From positions 2,526,037 through 2,590,036 of the forward strand of contig OY282431.1 of the NCBI GenBank assembly GCA_958296035.1: a stretch of 64,000 nucleotides of DNA, given 5' to 3'. Source of the stretch: Paracoccaceae bacterium (GTDB lineage Bacteria > Pseudomonadota > Alphaproteobacteria > Rhodobacterales > Rhodobacteraceae). This document shows, piece after piece, positions 17,335 to 26,536 of this stretch (the first letter of the stretch is position 1; every line of letters starts with the position of its first letter). Under the pieces are notes generated by a model. It was not told where the DNA came from. It did not search any database and saw nothing but the letters and a program-made list of their open reading frames with translations. The position numbers and the translations under genes were made by a program.

Positions 17335-19420
17335 AAACAATGTAATAGCCGAGTATGACGCATTCTGGGAAGAACTTCTCAGAGAGGCGGAAGTTACTGG
17401 TGATCCTCAACGAGCCGCCTTTTTCAGGATGTACGCTGAACTTGCCGCCGAAAATGGTGACTGCGCCGACCTCGTGTACTGCCCTGTCATACGGGGAGGA
17501 GCACGGCCTTATCAGGTAGACGGCTATGCATTCGATCAAGTGAGTGGCGAACTTCACATCGCGATCTGCGATTTTCGGCACGAACGGGAATTGCAAAGTC
17601 TACAAGCGAAAAAAATTGCATCTATATTCGGTAGAGTCCGTAGATTCTGCGAATACTCCATCAGGCACGATTTTCTGATTAGATTGGAGGAAACCAGCCC
17701 GACCTTTGAACTGGCTTGGTTTATTCAGGACAACGTTAAATTCATAAAGCGCATACGCTGCGTTATGTTTTCGAATGCTCGTCTCGCGACCCGAAAGAAG
17801 ACATTGGAGGCCGGACAAGTCATCAACGCCGAGATGACACACAACATCATCGACTTCTACCGATTTATCGACATTCAGAACGCGATAGGCGGAACCGAGC
17901 CCATAGAGGTCGATCTGTGGGAGCTTTTCGGTGACTGCCTTCCGTTTCTCAAGGCCAATTTCGATGACAGCGATTATGAATCCTATCTGGTTGTAATGCC
18001 CGGGTCGCTGCTTGCGAAGATATACGGCCTATATGGTGCGCGGCTCATGGAGCAGAACGTCCGGACGTTTCTACAGGCCCGGACCAAGGCCAATAAGGGC
18101 ATTATCAATACGGCAAAACAGGAACCGGAGAGATTTTTTGCCTACAATAACGGCATAACTGCGACAGCCAGGGGCATAGAAATTGAAAATGGCAAAACTG
18201 GACTCTGTGGAATATCGAAGTTTATCGACCTGCAAATAGTGAACGGTGGCCAGACTACCGCATCGCTATTGTATGCCAGGGACCGGCGAATGGCGGACCT
18301 GTCGAAAATCTTCGTTCAGATGAAGCTGTCTGTCGTAGAGGCTGAACAAATCGAGGAAATCGTTCCACTGATTTCGAGGTATGCAAACACCCAGAACCGG
18401 GTCAGTGAAGCTGATTTCTTTTCTAGGCACCCGTTCCACGTGGAAATGCAGCAAATTTCCCGCCGGACTTCGGCTCCGCCTGCAATAGGTAGGTTATCAG
18501 CAACCCAATGGTTCTACGAGAGAATTCGAGGGCAGTATCGCAACGATTGCATGCTGCTAAGCCCGGCCGACCGAAGGAGCTACGAAGCCAAGTATCCCAA
18601 GTCGCAGGTCTTGCTGAAGACCGACCTAGCAAAGTACCAACTGACATTTGCTTGCCAACCGCATATTGTCAGTATGGGCGCGCAGAGGTGTTTTCTTAGG
18701 TACGCCAAGAACATCAGTGACGAGTGGAAGCGGTCGAAAAAGCAATTCAACGATGAGTTTTTCCGTCGTGTGGTTGCCAAGGCAATTGTCTTCAGGTGGC
18801 TGGACAAGCATGTGGGAAGGGCCGAATGGTACAAGGCCAATCGAGGATACAAGGCCAATATCATAACCTACACTCTGGCCTGGCTGGCCAACCTTCTCAA
18901 AGAAAGGAAATCTTCAGTACTCGATTTTGACTTGATCTGGAAACATCAGTCGGTTCCAGATGAACTTCAAGACTACCTCTCCATTCTTGCTCCAAGAATC
19001 GCCAACAAACTCAAGTCTCCGCCACAGGGTATTTCGAACGTCAGCGAATACGCAAAAATGCAGGGCTGCTGGCAGCAAATTCGTGAATTTGAACTGGGTG
19101 TGAAAGGCAAGTTTTCTGCATTCTCGATCAGCCTTGATGAACATGCGGAAAGACTCCGAGATGCAGGCAGGGACCAGGGCATTATCAATGAACTCGAATT
19201 GGAAGTCCTGTTGGCGAAAAATGTCCGGCGTCTGCCCGGTTTGCGTAGGATTGCCCGCCAGAATCACATTCTTGCTCCATCGGCAGACAGAGGGCTGAAG
19301 AAGGCCGAGAGAGGCAATTCTCATCTTTCAAGTAGTGAACGCAAGTCTGTGCTAAGACTTTTCAAACGTCTTGACGAGCTGGGCCATGGCCCAGCTTCCT
19401 GGCAGGATAGGCAGGTATGA
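17315..19420 (+). CDS. AIPR (abortive infection phage resistance) family protein
   Basis: A 701-residue protein with the AIPR core: ERFFAYNNGITATARGIEI (about residues 271-289), LQIVNGGQTTASLLYARDR (about 307-325), then SRYANTQNRVSEADFFSRHPFH (about 352-373). Fourth and last gene of the forward operon; 26 bases separate its stop from the convergent methyltransferase. AIPR proteins recur with Z1 and DUF4420 genes in restriction-like clusters; their biochemical activity is not settled. It may be the effector or a nuclease partner. Confidence 0.9.
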   Translation: MENFLAENNVIAEYDAFWEELLREAEVTGDPQRAAFFRMYAELAAENGDCADLVYCPVIRGGARPYQVDGYAFDQVSGELHIAICDFRHERELQSLQAKKIASIFGRVRRFCEYSIRHDFLIRLEETSPTFELAWFIQDNVKFIKRIRCVMFSNARLATRKKTLEAGQVINAEMTHNIIDFYRFIDIQNAIGGTEPIEVDLWELFGDCLPFLKANFDDSDYESYLVVMPGSLLAKIYGLYGARLMEQNVRTFLQARTKANKGIINTAKQEPERFFAYNNGITATARGIEIENGKTGLCGISKFIDLQIVNGGQTTASLLYARDRRMADLSKIFVQMKLSVVEAEQIEEIVPLISRYANTQNRVSEADFFSRHPFHVEMQQISRRTSAPPAIGRLSATQWFYERIRGQYRNDCMLLSPADRRSYEAKYPKSQVLLKTDLAKYQLTFACQPHIVSMGAQRCFLRYAKNISDEWKRSKKQFNDEFFRRVVAKAIVFRWLDKHVGRAEWYKANRGYKANIITYTLAWLANLLKERKSSVLDFDLIWKHQSVPDELQDYLSILAPRIANKLKSPPQGISNVSEYAKMQGCWQQIREFELGVKGKFSAFSISLDEHAERLRDAGRDQGIINELELEVLLAKNVRRLPGLRRIARQNHILAPSADRGLKKAERGNSHLSSSERKSVLRLFKRLDELGHGPASWQDRQV

Positions 19421-19446
19421 AATCGTCCCTTCGCGATATATTCTGA

Positions 19447-21006
19447 TCAGATTTCGGCATTCTTGGTTTCGACCGCGTACAGTGCCTTGTGAAGGGTAGC
19501 AGCAATTTGACAGGCAAGGAATGGCGGTACGGCATTTCCAATCTGTACATATTGCTGCGTCCGGTTGCCCAGGAACCGGTAGTTGTCTGGAAATGTCTGC
19601 AATCGTGCCGCTTCCCTGATGGTCAGACTGCGACACTGCGTAGGGTCCGGATGAATGAAGTAGTGACCGTCTTTCGACATGTGGCTTGTAATGGTGGACG
19701 ATGGCCGGTTCTCTAGCTGAACGCGAAACCGGTCCGCAAACTTGCCGGTCTTCCAACTTGCATGATCGGGTGCCAGTTCGCTTGGAAAAACCATAGCCTT
19801 TGGGGACTTGCCGTAGACACGCGCATATATGCTTGCAAAGAAGTACCTTCCCAGATCCGTCGGCATGTGACTACGCGTTTCATGGTTGGATACGTGGCAT
19901 AGGCGCCGATCCACAATCCAATCCTGCAGTTTTTCTGGACAGCAGCTCGGCAACTCCGAACGACCTGCCTTCGCTCTAGTTCTTGGCACATTGTCGCCTG
20001 CCTTGTGTTTCTGGATGAACAGTTCCGCTTCTTCTGCCAGGTCCTTGTCTGTCTTGGAGATGGCCTCCTTGACAAGCTGCATCTGAGCTAGAACTTCCTT
20101 TCTCCAGTTTTCATAGCTGTCCTTGGTCCTGCTCAAACCGCTTCGCAGGTGCGGCAGAGTCGACAGCACGGACGAGGCTGGAACCTGTCTTGACTGATTT
20201 AGTGAAGGAAATTCTGCAAGACTTGATTTCTCACACAGGTCAGCCCTGACGCCGACAATAATTAACCTGTGACGAGCCTGGGGAATTCCGTAATTCTCGG
20301 CCCGGATGATAAAATCCGACATTTTCGGGCTTCTTGCTTGCAATGAATCATTTGTGCCGAGCGGGAAGAGCTTGTAGCCTTGATATTCTGAACATGCGCT
20401 TTGCAAATCGGAAAGAATCTTATCTCCGATTAGGCGGCCACTAATCGTCGTTGAAATGAGCCCTTTGACGTTCTCCATGACGAATGCTGCAGGTGCAACC
20501 GCCTCTAGGATATTGATGAACTCCTGATATAGATAGTGCCGTTCGTCCTGCTCGGGAACATAATTTGGTCGCCCGCGATTTCTTGAACGACCGGCAAGAG
20601 AATATGCCTGACAGGGTGGCCCGCCAATTACGATTGTTTGTCGTCCGTCCAAATCATTGAGAAGTGGATAAATTCTCGCCCGGGCGTCATCGGTCCCGAG
20701 TTCCAATTTCAGCACCTTTTTTGCTGCCCGGCTCCATTTTTCGGAATGAAAATTGGCAAGTTTCTCGAGAGTCAATTTTCCCTCCAGGAATTCGTAATAT
20801 TCTTGAGGGAATTCATGGCCGAATTGGCGCAAGAATGACCTGAGCAAGAGCGTGTTGTAGGCTGATCCTTCCTTCTCTACAGATAACTCTACATGGAAAG
20901 GAGAGTCACCGGTTACATCGCGGTAGCCTGTAAATCCTTCTGCAAGGCCTCCAGGGCCTGCAAAGAGATCAATCAATCCGAAATGCCCCAAGACTCTTTC
21001 CAGCAA
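19447..21006 (-). CDS. DNA (cytosine-5) methyltransferase
   Basis: A 519-residue C5-methyltransferase with all core motifs in order. Motif I is LIDLFAGPGGLAEGF, motif IV is IGGPPCQAYSLAGR with the catalytic Cys, motif VI is FVMENVKG, motif VIII is QARHRLIIVGVR, and motif X is QYVQIGNAVPP. The region between VIII and X holds the target-recognition domain. The first usable start is a TTG at 21006, with a stop two codons upstream. It reads towards the AIPR gene and away from vsr, and would protect host DNA from the cassette nuclease(s). Confidence 0.93.
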   Translation of the reverse strand: MLERVLGHFGLIDLFAGPGGLAEGFTGYRDVTGDSPFHVELSVEKEGSAYNTLLLRSFLRQFGHEFPQEYYEFLEGKLTLEKLANFHSEKWSRAAKKVLKLELGTDDARARIYPLLNDLDGRQTIVIGGPPCQAYSLAGRSRNRGRPNYVPEQDERHYLYQEFINILEAVAPAAFVMENVKGLISTTISGRLIGDKILSDLQSACSEYQGYKLFPLGTNDSLQARSPKMSDFIIRAENYGIPQARHRLIIVGVRADLCEKSSLAEFPSLNQSRQVPASSVLSTLPHLRSGLSRTKDSYENWRKEVLAQMQLVKEAISKTDKDLAEEAELFIQKHKAGDNVPRTRAKAGRSELPSCCPEKLQDWIVDRRLCHVSNHETRSHMPTDLGRYFFASIYARVYGKSPKAMVFPSELAPDHASWKTGKFADRFRVQLENRPSSTITSHMSKDGHYFIHPDPTQCRSLTIREAARLQTFPDNYRFLGNRTQQYVQIGNAVPPFLACQIAATLHKALYAVETKNAEI

Positions 21007-21272
21007 CCATCAAAGTCCGAACCTATCAAAGTGCAAATGCTCAATCTATTGATTCCCAGACTGAACAGGCTTCCTTGCAACTTCGATCGGAACATTCGCG
21101 TTGACATCTTTCGAATGGAATTGCCGTTACTCAGGCTCTCATGTCGATTCTTAACCTGCTGGAGCAGGAGTAACCAATACGTGACGCGGTAAAGTGCATT
21201 AGTTATCATAGCAGGAAGGATTGTTCTTGCTGAGTGCTGGATTGAGGTGCAAGTTGGGGTTTTGCTGTTGGT
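21007..21272. promoter_or_regulatory. Divergent intergenic region between methyltransferase and vsr
   Basis: This 266 bp region must hold the promoters of both the methyltransferase (-) and vsr (+). It is AT-richer than its surroundings. I could not settle on specific boxes. Confidence 0.45.
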
Positions 21273-21746
21273 ATGGTTGATATTGTTTCACCTGAAGTTC
21301 GGTCCAAAATGATGCGAGGAATACGCGGGAAAGACACAAAGCCTGAAATTCTGCTACGAAAACTCCTGTTTAGTAAGGGGTTCCGCTTCCGACTTCACAG
21401 AAGGGACCTCCCGGGAACACCAGATATCGTTCTGCCAAAATGGAACGCGGTAATCTTCGTTCACGGGTGTTTCTGGCACCGGCATAGCGGCTGCTCATTC
21501 GCGACGACTCCAAGCACTCGCAGAAAATTCTGGAAGCGTAAACTTGATGCCAACAAGGAACGAGATGTTAGAAACCGCGATACACTGCTTTCTGAGGGTT
21601 GGCGTGTTGCAACCGTCTGGGAGTGCGTTCTCAGGAGAGAGCCTGATCAAGCTGCTTCAGAAATTTCTTGTTGGCTAAGGTTCAGCACCGAATTGTCCGT
21701 TGAGCTACCAGAGCTCAACGACTCAAACCGCCGGTTACAACCCTAA
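21273..21746 (+). CDS. vsr: Very-short-patch repair endonuclease (Vsr)
   Basis: A 157-residue Vsr-type nuclease. Family features are SPEVRSKMMRGIRGKDTKPE at the N-terminus, LPGTPDIVLPKWNAVIFVHG with the catalytic Asp, and GCFWHRHSGCSFATTPSTR with the zinc/active-site His and Cys residues. Vsr nicks at T:G mismatches that arise by deamination of 5-methylcytosine, so it is the usual companion of a C5-methyltransferase. It is divergent from the methyltransferase gene here. Confidence 0.92.
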   Translation: MVDIVSPEVRSKMMRGIRGKDTKPEILLRKLLFSKGFRFRLHRRDLPGTPDIVLPKWNAVIFVHGCFWHRHSGCSFATTPSTRRKFWKRKLDANKERDVRNRDTLLSEGWRVATVWECVLRREPDQAASEISCWLRFSTELSVELPELNDSNRRLQP

Positions 21747-22056
21747 TTCAAAGCTCAGGAGGCAAGGGCGTGTGATCAAATAGCGCTTTCCAGGAGCAGG
21801 CCATCAATTCGACAAACAATGTGAGTCACGGAGCCAAACCATACGGACCAAGAAGTTCGTAATTGCATTGAGCAGAAGAGAAGCAACAATTCTCAACTTC
21901 ACTTCGTGCGCAAAGCCGAATATTCGCTCCTAGTCACTGTACCAGGAAGGTAGCAACCTGCTTGACATCGGACAACATCCGGGAAACCTGGACCGCCTGC
22001 AAGCTGGGTAAGGCACTGTATGTGGTGCGGTATGCCTTGCAGTACCTGTGCCTGAT
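21747..22056. other. Right flank of the defence cassette
   Basis: No gene recognised. It separates vsr from the transposase debris that begins near 22057. Confidence 0.4.
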
Positions 22057-22157
22057 CCGCAGCAATTCTCATTATGGGCTGATCCACTGATTGTTTCACT
22101 ATTCAGGCAATAAAAGTGCCAGAAGGGATTCCAGTTCCCGCTCGCTCCTGATTCAAC

Positions 22158-23142
22158 ATGGGAATGCAAGCCCTCGAGAATCATATCGGGTTTCTGAAAC
22201 GCCGTTGCGCCGCCATGCCCGACAAGCGCATCAGAAACCACCTCGAAGACACGCTGGAACAGGGCGGCCTGGCTACCATGCAGCGCCGCAAGGGGCACAC
22301 GCTGATCGCCCTTGACGGCACCGGGTCCTTCCGCTCCCGCAAGATCAGCTGCCCGAACTGCTCCCGTCAGAAGATGGCCGATGGCCACCAGCAATACGTC
22401 CACCGCATGCTGGCCGCCACCATGGTCGCCTGTCAATACTAAGTTATAAGTGCTCAGTTGTGCTATGTTAGAAGCGCCCAGTTCTGCTAAAGTAGTAATC
22501 GCCACTTTTGGTTGTTTTGTGCTGTCCTGGTACTGATCTAGTCTCCGGTCATTTTCCCTCCCTTTTGCGGCTTCGGCGCCGGTGGAATTATCGTCGCATT
22601 GGCCCTGACATGCTCCGGCATCAGGTCACTGTGCTGGCGCAACCGGTAGCTGGATCCCTCAATCGGAATGACCACGGCGTGATGCAATAGACGGTCGAGC
22701 AATGCCGTCGCCACCACAGGGTCGCCAAACACCTCGCCCCATTCCCCAAAGCCCCGGTTCGAGGTCAGGATCATGGCCGCCTACTCGTAGCGCGCCGTGA
22801 CCCGTGGCAAGTGCAAGACGAAGCGTCTCTTCCGCTATCGCTGGCGCAACACGCTGAAAAATTTCGGCTACAATCTGTCGCACAACTTCGGGCATGGCCA
22901 GGACACGTTGTCGACAGTGCTGGTGACGCTCAACCTCCTGGCCTTCGCCATGCACGGCAAGTGCGACATGGAACAGGAGCTGTAGCAGCAGGCGCGTACC
23001 GTGGTCGGCACCCACAGGGCAATATTCCAGCACATCTCGATCATCACCCAGTATCGCCTGTTTGGTAACTGGACCGAGTTGCTGCTGGTAATGGCCGGCC
23101 GCAAAACCGTCCCGTCGCCGCCCGTTGAGAAGCCGCCGTGAC
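22158..23142 (+). pseudogene. Transposase pseudogene, two separated pieces
   Basis: The first piece (22158-22442) reads MGMQALENHIGFLKRRC and ALDGTGSFRSRKISCPNCS, with the first acidic residue of a DDE enzyme. The second (about 22789-23142) reads RYRWRNTLKNFGYNLSHNFG and LVTLNLLAFAMHGKCDMEQE. Then come a TAG at 22984-22986 and an open continuation to 23142. The centre is missing and IS21 sequence lies between. It is the transposase of the IS whose end forms the island boundary repeats. Confidence 0.75.
22443..22785 (-). mobile_element. IS21-family end with the 3' part of istB
   Basis: On the minus strand, 22538-22774 encodes the C-terminal end of an IstB helper ATPase (TSNRGFGEWGEVFGDPVVAT, LDRLLHHAVVIPIEGSSYRL). 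Outside its stop, two near-identical 14-mers, GCTCAGTTGTGCTA at 22452 and GCCCAGTTCTGCTA at 22476, resemble the repeated terminal sites of IS21 elements. It is a fragment only. Confidence 0.8.
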
Positions 23143-23145
23143 CCG

Positions 23146-23247
23146 CCTTGGATCCCTGAGCGTCCTTACACCACCTCTCCAATCTCCTGTCTCGAAAACC
23201 GGTACAACCGCTGACAGGACAAAAGCATGCCAAAATGAGAATTTCTG
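23146..23247 (+). repeat. Right boundary repeat of the island
   Basis: Imperfect inverted partner of 6501-6603. It begins right after the transposase remnant and ends about 150 bp before the molybdenum-hydroxylase operon. Confidence 0.85.
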
Positions 23248-23395
23248 GGTCTGAGCCCGAATTGGAATTGACTTGGAGAATGTGTTGCGGCATTTAAGCG
23301 GAGTACATTCGCAAACCCTGTCGCCTTTGACACGGGGTGGCGAAAACAGCTGAGTGCATGATGACCATGTGTCCAGGAAAAGGAGATTCATACTT

Positions 23396-23857
23396 ATGGC
23401 GATTTCGCTGACGATAAACGGGGCATCCCATACAGTGGATGTCGAGCCGGAGACTCCCCTGCTGTGGGTCCTCCGCGACACTGTCGGGCTGACCGGCACA
23501 AAATATGGCTGCGGGATCGCAAAATGCGGGGCGTGCACTGTCCTGGTTGATGACAGGAAGGCGTTCTCATGCACAACCAAGGTGTCTGCGGTGGTTGGCA
23601 AGGATGTCACGACCATTGAAGGACTTTCGGATGACAACTCACATCCGCTTCAGGTTGCCTGGATCGAGCAAGACGTTCCACAGTGCGGATATTGCCAGTC
23701 CGGACAGATCATGGCCGCAGCAGCACTGCTGAGCCAGCGCCCCGATCCCTCTGACCTGGACATAGATGCAGCGATGTCCGACAACATTTGTCGATGCGGA
23801 ACGTATAGCCGTATCAGGTCGGCAATTCATCGCGCCGCCGAAATCGCGAAAGGATAA
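23396..23857 (+). CDS. [2Fe-2S] small subunit of a molybdopterin hydroxylase (IorA-like)
   Basis: A 153-residue iron-sulfur subunit of the xanthine-dehydrogenase family. The N-terminal plant-ferredoxin-type cluster is visible as [15 protein letters not shown] with a further Cys in AFSC. The C-terminal cluster is visible as [10 protein letters not shown] and [11 protein letters not shown]. The ATG at 23396 is chosen for its AAGGAGA. It overlaps the large-subunit start by one base. It passes electrons from the Mo centre, probably to a cytochrome c such as 5012-6325. Confidence 0.9.
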   Translation: MAISLTINGASHTVDVEPETPLLWVLRDTVGLTGTKYGCGIAKCGACTVLVDDRKAFSCTTKVSAVVGKDVTTIEGLSDDNSHPLQVAWIEQDVPQCGYCQSGQIMAAAALLSQRPDPSDLDIDAAMSDNICRCGTYSRIRSAIHRAAEIAKG

Positions 23858-26151
23858 TGATCATGAATACTATGGAAATGAACCGTCGGACATTCGTGGT
23901 AACCGGTGCCAGCGCTGCAGGTGGCTTGATGCTCGGTTTCCACATTCCGACCAGGGCGGATGCCGCGGCGATAATGGATGATCCATGGATGGCCGGCGAG
24001 GGCGGCCAGGAAGTCAATGCCTGGCTGGAAATCGCCCCTGACAATGCCGTCACCATCAGGGTTGGCCAGTCGGAAATGGGTGAAGGCGTGTTTACCGCGT
24101 TACCGATGATTGTCGCTGAAGAACTTCAGTGCGACTGGTCCGATGTCAAGGCCGCTTATGCCGATACCAATCGTCATGTGCGCAATACGGTTGAGCCCTA
24201 CATGGTGGCAGCCGGCGCCGCAAAGGAAACTGACAATCTTTACCAAAGGATGGCAACAGGCGGCTCAGGCGCAGTTCGCCGCTCGCGCATCTTCCTTGCC
24301 CAGGCCGGTGCCAGTGCTCGTGAGCGCCTCAAGCAGGCTGCAGCCACCGCATGGGGTGTTGCCAGAGCCGATGTGGCGGCTGAAAACGGAATCCTCAGCG
24401 CCGGCGGAAACAGCGCTACGTTTGGTGAATTCGCCGCCGCCGCAGCTGAAATCGACCTTGATACCGAACCAGCCATCAAGACCCCGGAACAGTACACTCT
24501 TCTTGGCCAGTCACTGCCGCGGCTGGATACGCCTCTCAAGGTCAACGGCAGTGCGACCTATGGCATTGATGTCCGTGTTCCAGACATGGTTTACGCAGCC
24601 GTCGAGGTTTCACCGGTTCCCGGTGGCCGGCTTGTGAGCTACGACTTCGATGCGGTCAAGGATCGCTCGGGGATCATTGGCGCCTACAGGCTCGGCGAGG
24701 GCGGGATCGGCGTTCTGCCTTACAATCTTGAAGAGTTGGCGAACCGGGTCACCGGAATCCAGAGCGGCGTCGCGGTGATCGCCGATTCTTACTTCAGAGC
24801 CCTGACAGCGCTGCAGTTGATGCCCAAGGAGTGGGATGCCGGGGAACACGGAAACGTCAGCGACGAAAGCATAATCAATGGCGCCCTTGATGTGCTGGCC
24901 AATCCGGATGATCCGACCTTCAACCCGGCGCATTCGGTTGGTGATGTCCGGTCGACCATTGCTGCTTCCGACAACACGATCGAGGCAACATATATCACGC
25001 CATATCTGGAACATGCCTGCATGGAGCCACTGAACTGTACGGCCCACGTTACCGCTGACCGGGCGGACGTCTGGGTCGGCACGCAAAATCCGCCGCGGGC
25101 ACTGGCGGTTGCCGCCGAGGAAGCCGAATTGCCGCCGGAGCAGGTGCATCTGCATACGACTTTCCTTGGCACCGGCTTTGGTCGACGGCTGCGCCAGGAC
25201 GAAGTGCGCCAGGCGACCGCGATCGCCAAGGCCTTGGGGCGTCCTGTCAAGGTCGTCTGGACACGCGAGGAAACAACGCGGCAAGGCAAGTTCCGGCCCT
25301 ATGCGACCTACCATTTCTCGGCCTCGATGTCAGGCGACGGCAAACCCGAAGCCTACTGGAACCGCGTCGTTTCGCACTCGATTTTCAACCATCAGCTTCC
25401 ACAGTACCTGAACAATGGTCTCGACAGAAGTGCCCTCGAGGGACTTGACCAGAGGCTGCCCTATCGCTTTGATAACCAGCAGACGGATTACGCAATTCGT
25501 GATTCCCATCTGCCGGTCCATTGGTGGCGGTCGGTCGGCGCCTCCCAGAATGCCTTCGCGGTTGAAGGCTTTATCGATGAGATGGCACATGCCGCCGGCG
25601 CCGATCCGCTGGAATTCCGGCTGAGCCTGCTGCCGGAAGATTCGGAGTTTCGCAACCCGCTCCTGGTAGCTGCAAGAGAAGCCGGCTGGACATCCGATCT
25701 CGGACGCGGGGAAGGCATGGGCATCGCTGTCGCCGAAGCGTTCGGGACCATCGTGGCGCAGGTTGCACTTGTGACCGTGAGCCGGCGGGGGCAGTTGCGG
25801 GTGGAATCGGTAGACGCAGCCATCGACTGCGGGCATATCATTCATCCGCGTCTTGTTCAGGACCAGGTTGAAAGCCAGGTTGTTTTCGGTCTCACAGCGG
25901 CACTGTATGGTGAAATCCACATCAAGAATGGTGCTGTTGTCGAGGACAATTTCGACCAGTATCTGATGCTACGCATCAACGAAATGCCGCAAGTACGCAC
26001 GCACTGGGCACTATCAGGCGGCGAAAAGTGGGGTGGTATTGGTGAACCGGCCGTACCGCCGGTGGCGCCGGCTATTACCAATGCCGTTTTCGCGGCAACC
26101 GGGAAACGCATCCGCAGGCTGCCGCTGCGAAACCACGATCTGACGGCATGA
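23857..26151 (+). CDS. Molybdopterin-binding large subunit, isoquinoline 1-oxidoreductase/aldehyde dehydrogenase type (IorB-like)
   Basis: A 764-residue catalytic subunit carrying a Tat signal (MNRRTFVVTGASAAGG), so the complex acts in the periplasm. Family features include GQSEMGEGVFTALPMIVAEE near residue 70, TFLGTGFGRRLRQDE (about 431), HWWRSVGASQNAFAVEGFID (about 552), and the C-terminal GIGEP with the catalytic Glu (about 729). The substrate cannot be told from sequence; aldehydes or N-heterocycles are usual. Its placement among sulfur-oxidation genes is unusual. Confidence 0.88.
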   Translation: MIMNTMEMNRRTFVVTGASAAGGLMLGFHIPTRADAAAIMDDPWMAGEGGQEVNAWLEIAPDNAVTIRVGQSEMGEGVFTALPMIVAEELQCDWSDVKAAYADTNRHVRNTVEPYMVAAGAAKETDNLYQRMATGGSGAVRRSRIFLAQAGASARERLKQAAATAWGVARADVAAENGILSAGGNSATFGEFAAAAAEIDLDTEPAIKTPEQYTLLGQSLPRLDTPLKVNGSATYGIDVRVPDMVYAAVEVSPVPGGRLVSYDFDAVKDRSGIIGAYRLGEGGIGVLPYNLEELANRVTGIQSGVAVIADSYFRALTALQLMPKEWDAGEHGNVSDESIINGALDVLANPDDPTFNPAHSVGDVRSTIAASDNTIEATYITPYLEHACMEPLNCTAHVTADRADVWVGTQNPPRALAVAAEEAELPPEQVHLHTTFLGTGFGRRLRQDEVRQATAIAKALGRPVKVVWTREETTRQGKFRPYATYHFSASMSGDGKPEAYWNRVVSHSIFNHQLPQYLNNGLDRSALEGLDQRLPYRFDNQQTDYAIRDSHLPVHWWRSVGASQNAFAVEGFIDEMAHAAGADPLEFRLSLLPEDSEFRNPLLVAAREAGWTSDLGRGEGMGIAVAEAFGTIVAQVALVTVSRRGQLRVESVDAAIDCGHIIHPRLVQDQVESQVVFGLTAALYGEIHIKNGAVVEDNFDQYLMLRINEMPQVRTHWALSGGEKWGGIGEPAVPPVAPAITNAVFAATGKRIRRLPLRNHDLTA

Positions 26152-26214
26152 CACTTGCCGGAGCGAGACCTCGGTTGCCGAGTGTCTTGCTTGGGTCGAA
26201 TTCGGCACGGTAGC

Positions 26215-26529
26215 GTGACCAAACCAGCAATATGCCAGGCCGGCCTCATCTTGTTGCTTGCCTGCCTGGCAGGCAAGCCTGGTGCCGAAGGCATTCCGAC
26301 TTCGGGACTGGCTGACGCATGTGCGGTATGCCATGGCCCGGATGGCAACAGTCCGGCTTCAATACCGTCTATTGCCGCACTCGAAACCGACGAATTGCGC
26401 CAATTGTTGCTGTCCTTCCGTTCCGGAGAACTCGACAGCACTGTCATGACCCGGTTTGCGCGCGCCCTGACTGATGCCGAAATCGAACAGCTTGCCAAAC
26501 ATTTCAGCCAGCTGCCTGCTGCTGAATAG
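26215..26529 (+). CDS. fccA: Small monoheme cytochrome c, FccA-like subunit of sulfide dehydrogenase
   Basis: About 104 residues with a signal peptide and one haem site ([11 protein letters not shown]), followed by helices with a [16 protein letters not shown]-terminus typical of class I cytochromes. It directly precedes the FccB flavoprotein, so it is the likely electron acceptor for it. The GTG at 26215 gives a short normal signal peptide; a TTG at 26155 would add 20 residues. Confidence 0.82.
   Translation: MTKPAICQAGLILLLACLAGKPGAEGIPTSGLADACAVCHGPDGNSPASIPSIAALETDELRQLLLSFRSGELDSTVMTRFARALTDAEIEQLAKHFSQLPAAE
26256..26278. repeat. Perfect 23 bp palindrome inside the fccA signal-peptide region
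   Basis: GCTTGCCTGCC and GGCAGGCAAGC flank a single T, an exact 11 bp inverted repeat. It falls just after the fccA start, within the hydrophobic core of its signal peptide. An mRNA hairpin here could affect translation of fccA. Confidence 0.7.
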
Positions 26530-26536
26530 CCTTTGG

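Larger units (their letters stand above)
22057..23247 (+). mobile_element. Decayed insertion sequence at the right edge of the island
   Basis: The left tip near 22057 (CAGCAATTCTCATTATGG) matches, as an inverted repeat, the right tip near 23230-23247 and also the outer tip of 6501-6603. Inside is a transposase gene whose middle has been replaced by an IS21 fragment. The length is about 1.2 kb. It cannot encode a working transposase. Confidence 0.7.

Noticed and set aside
22443-22785. Simple IS21 insertion into the boundary transposase
   Set aside because: The two transposase pieces do not join when the IS21 part is removed; the central region is missing, so deletion or recombination must also have occurred.
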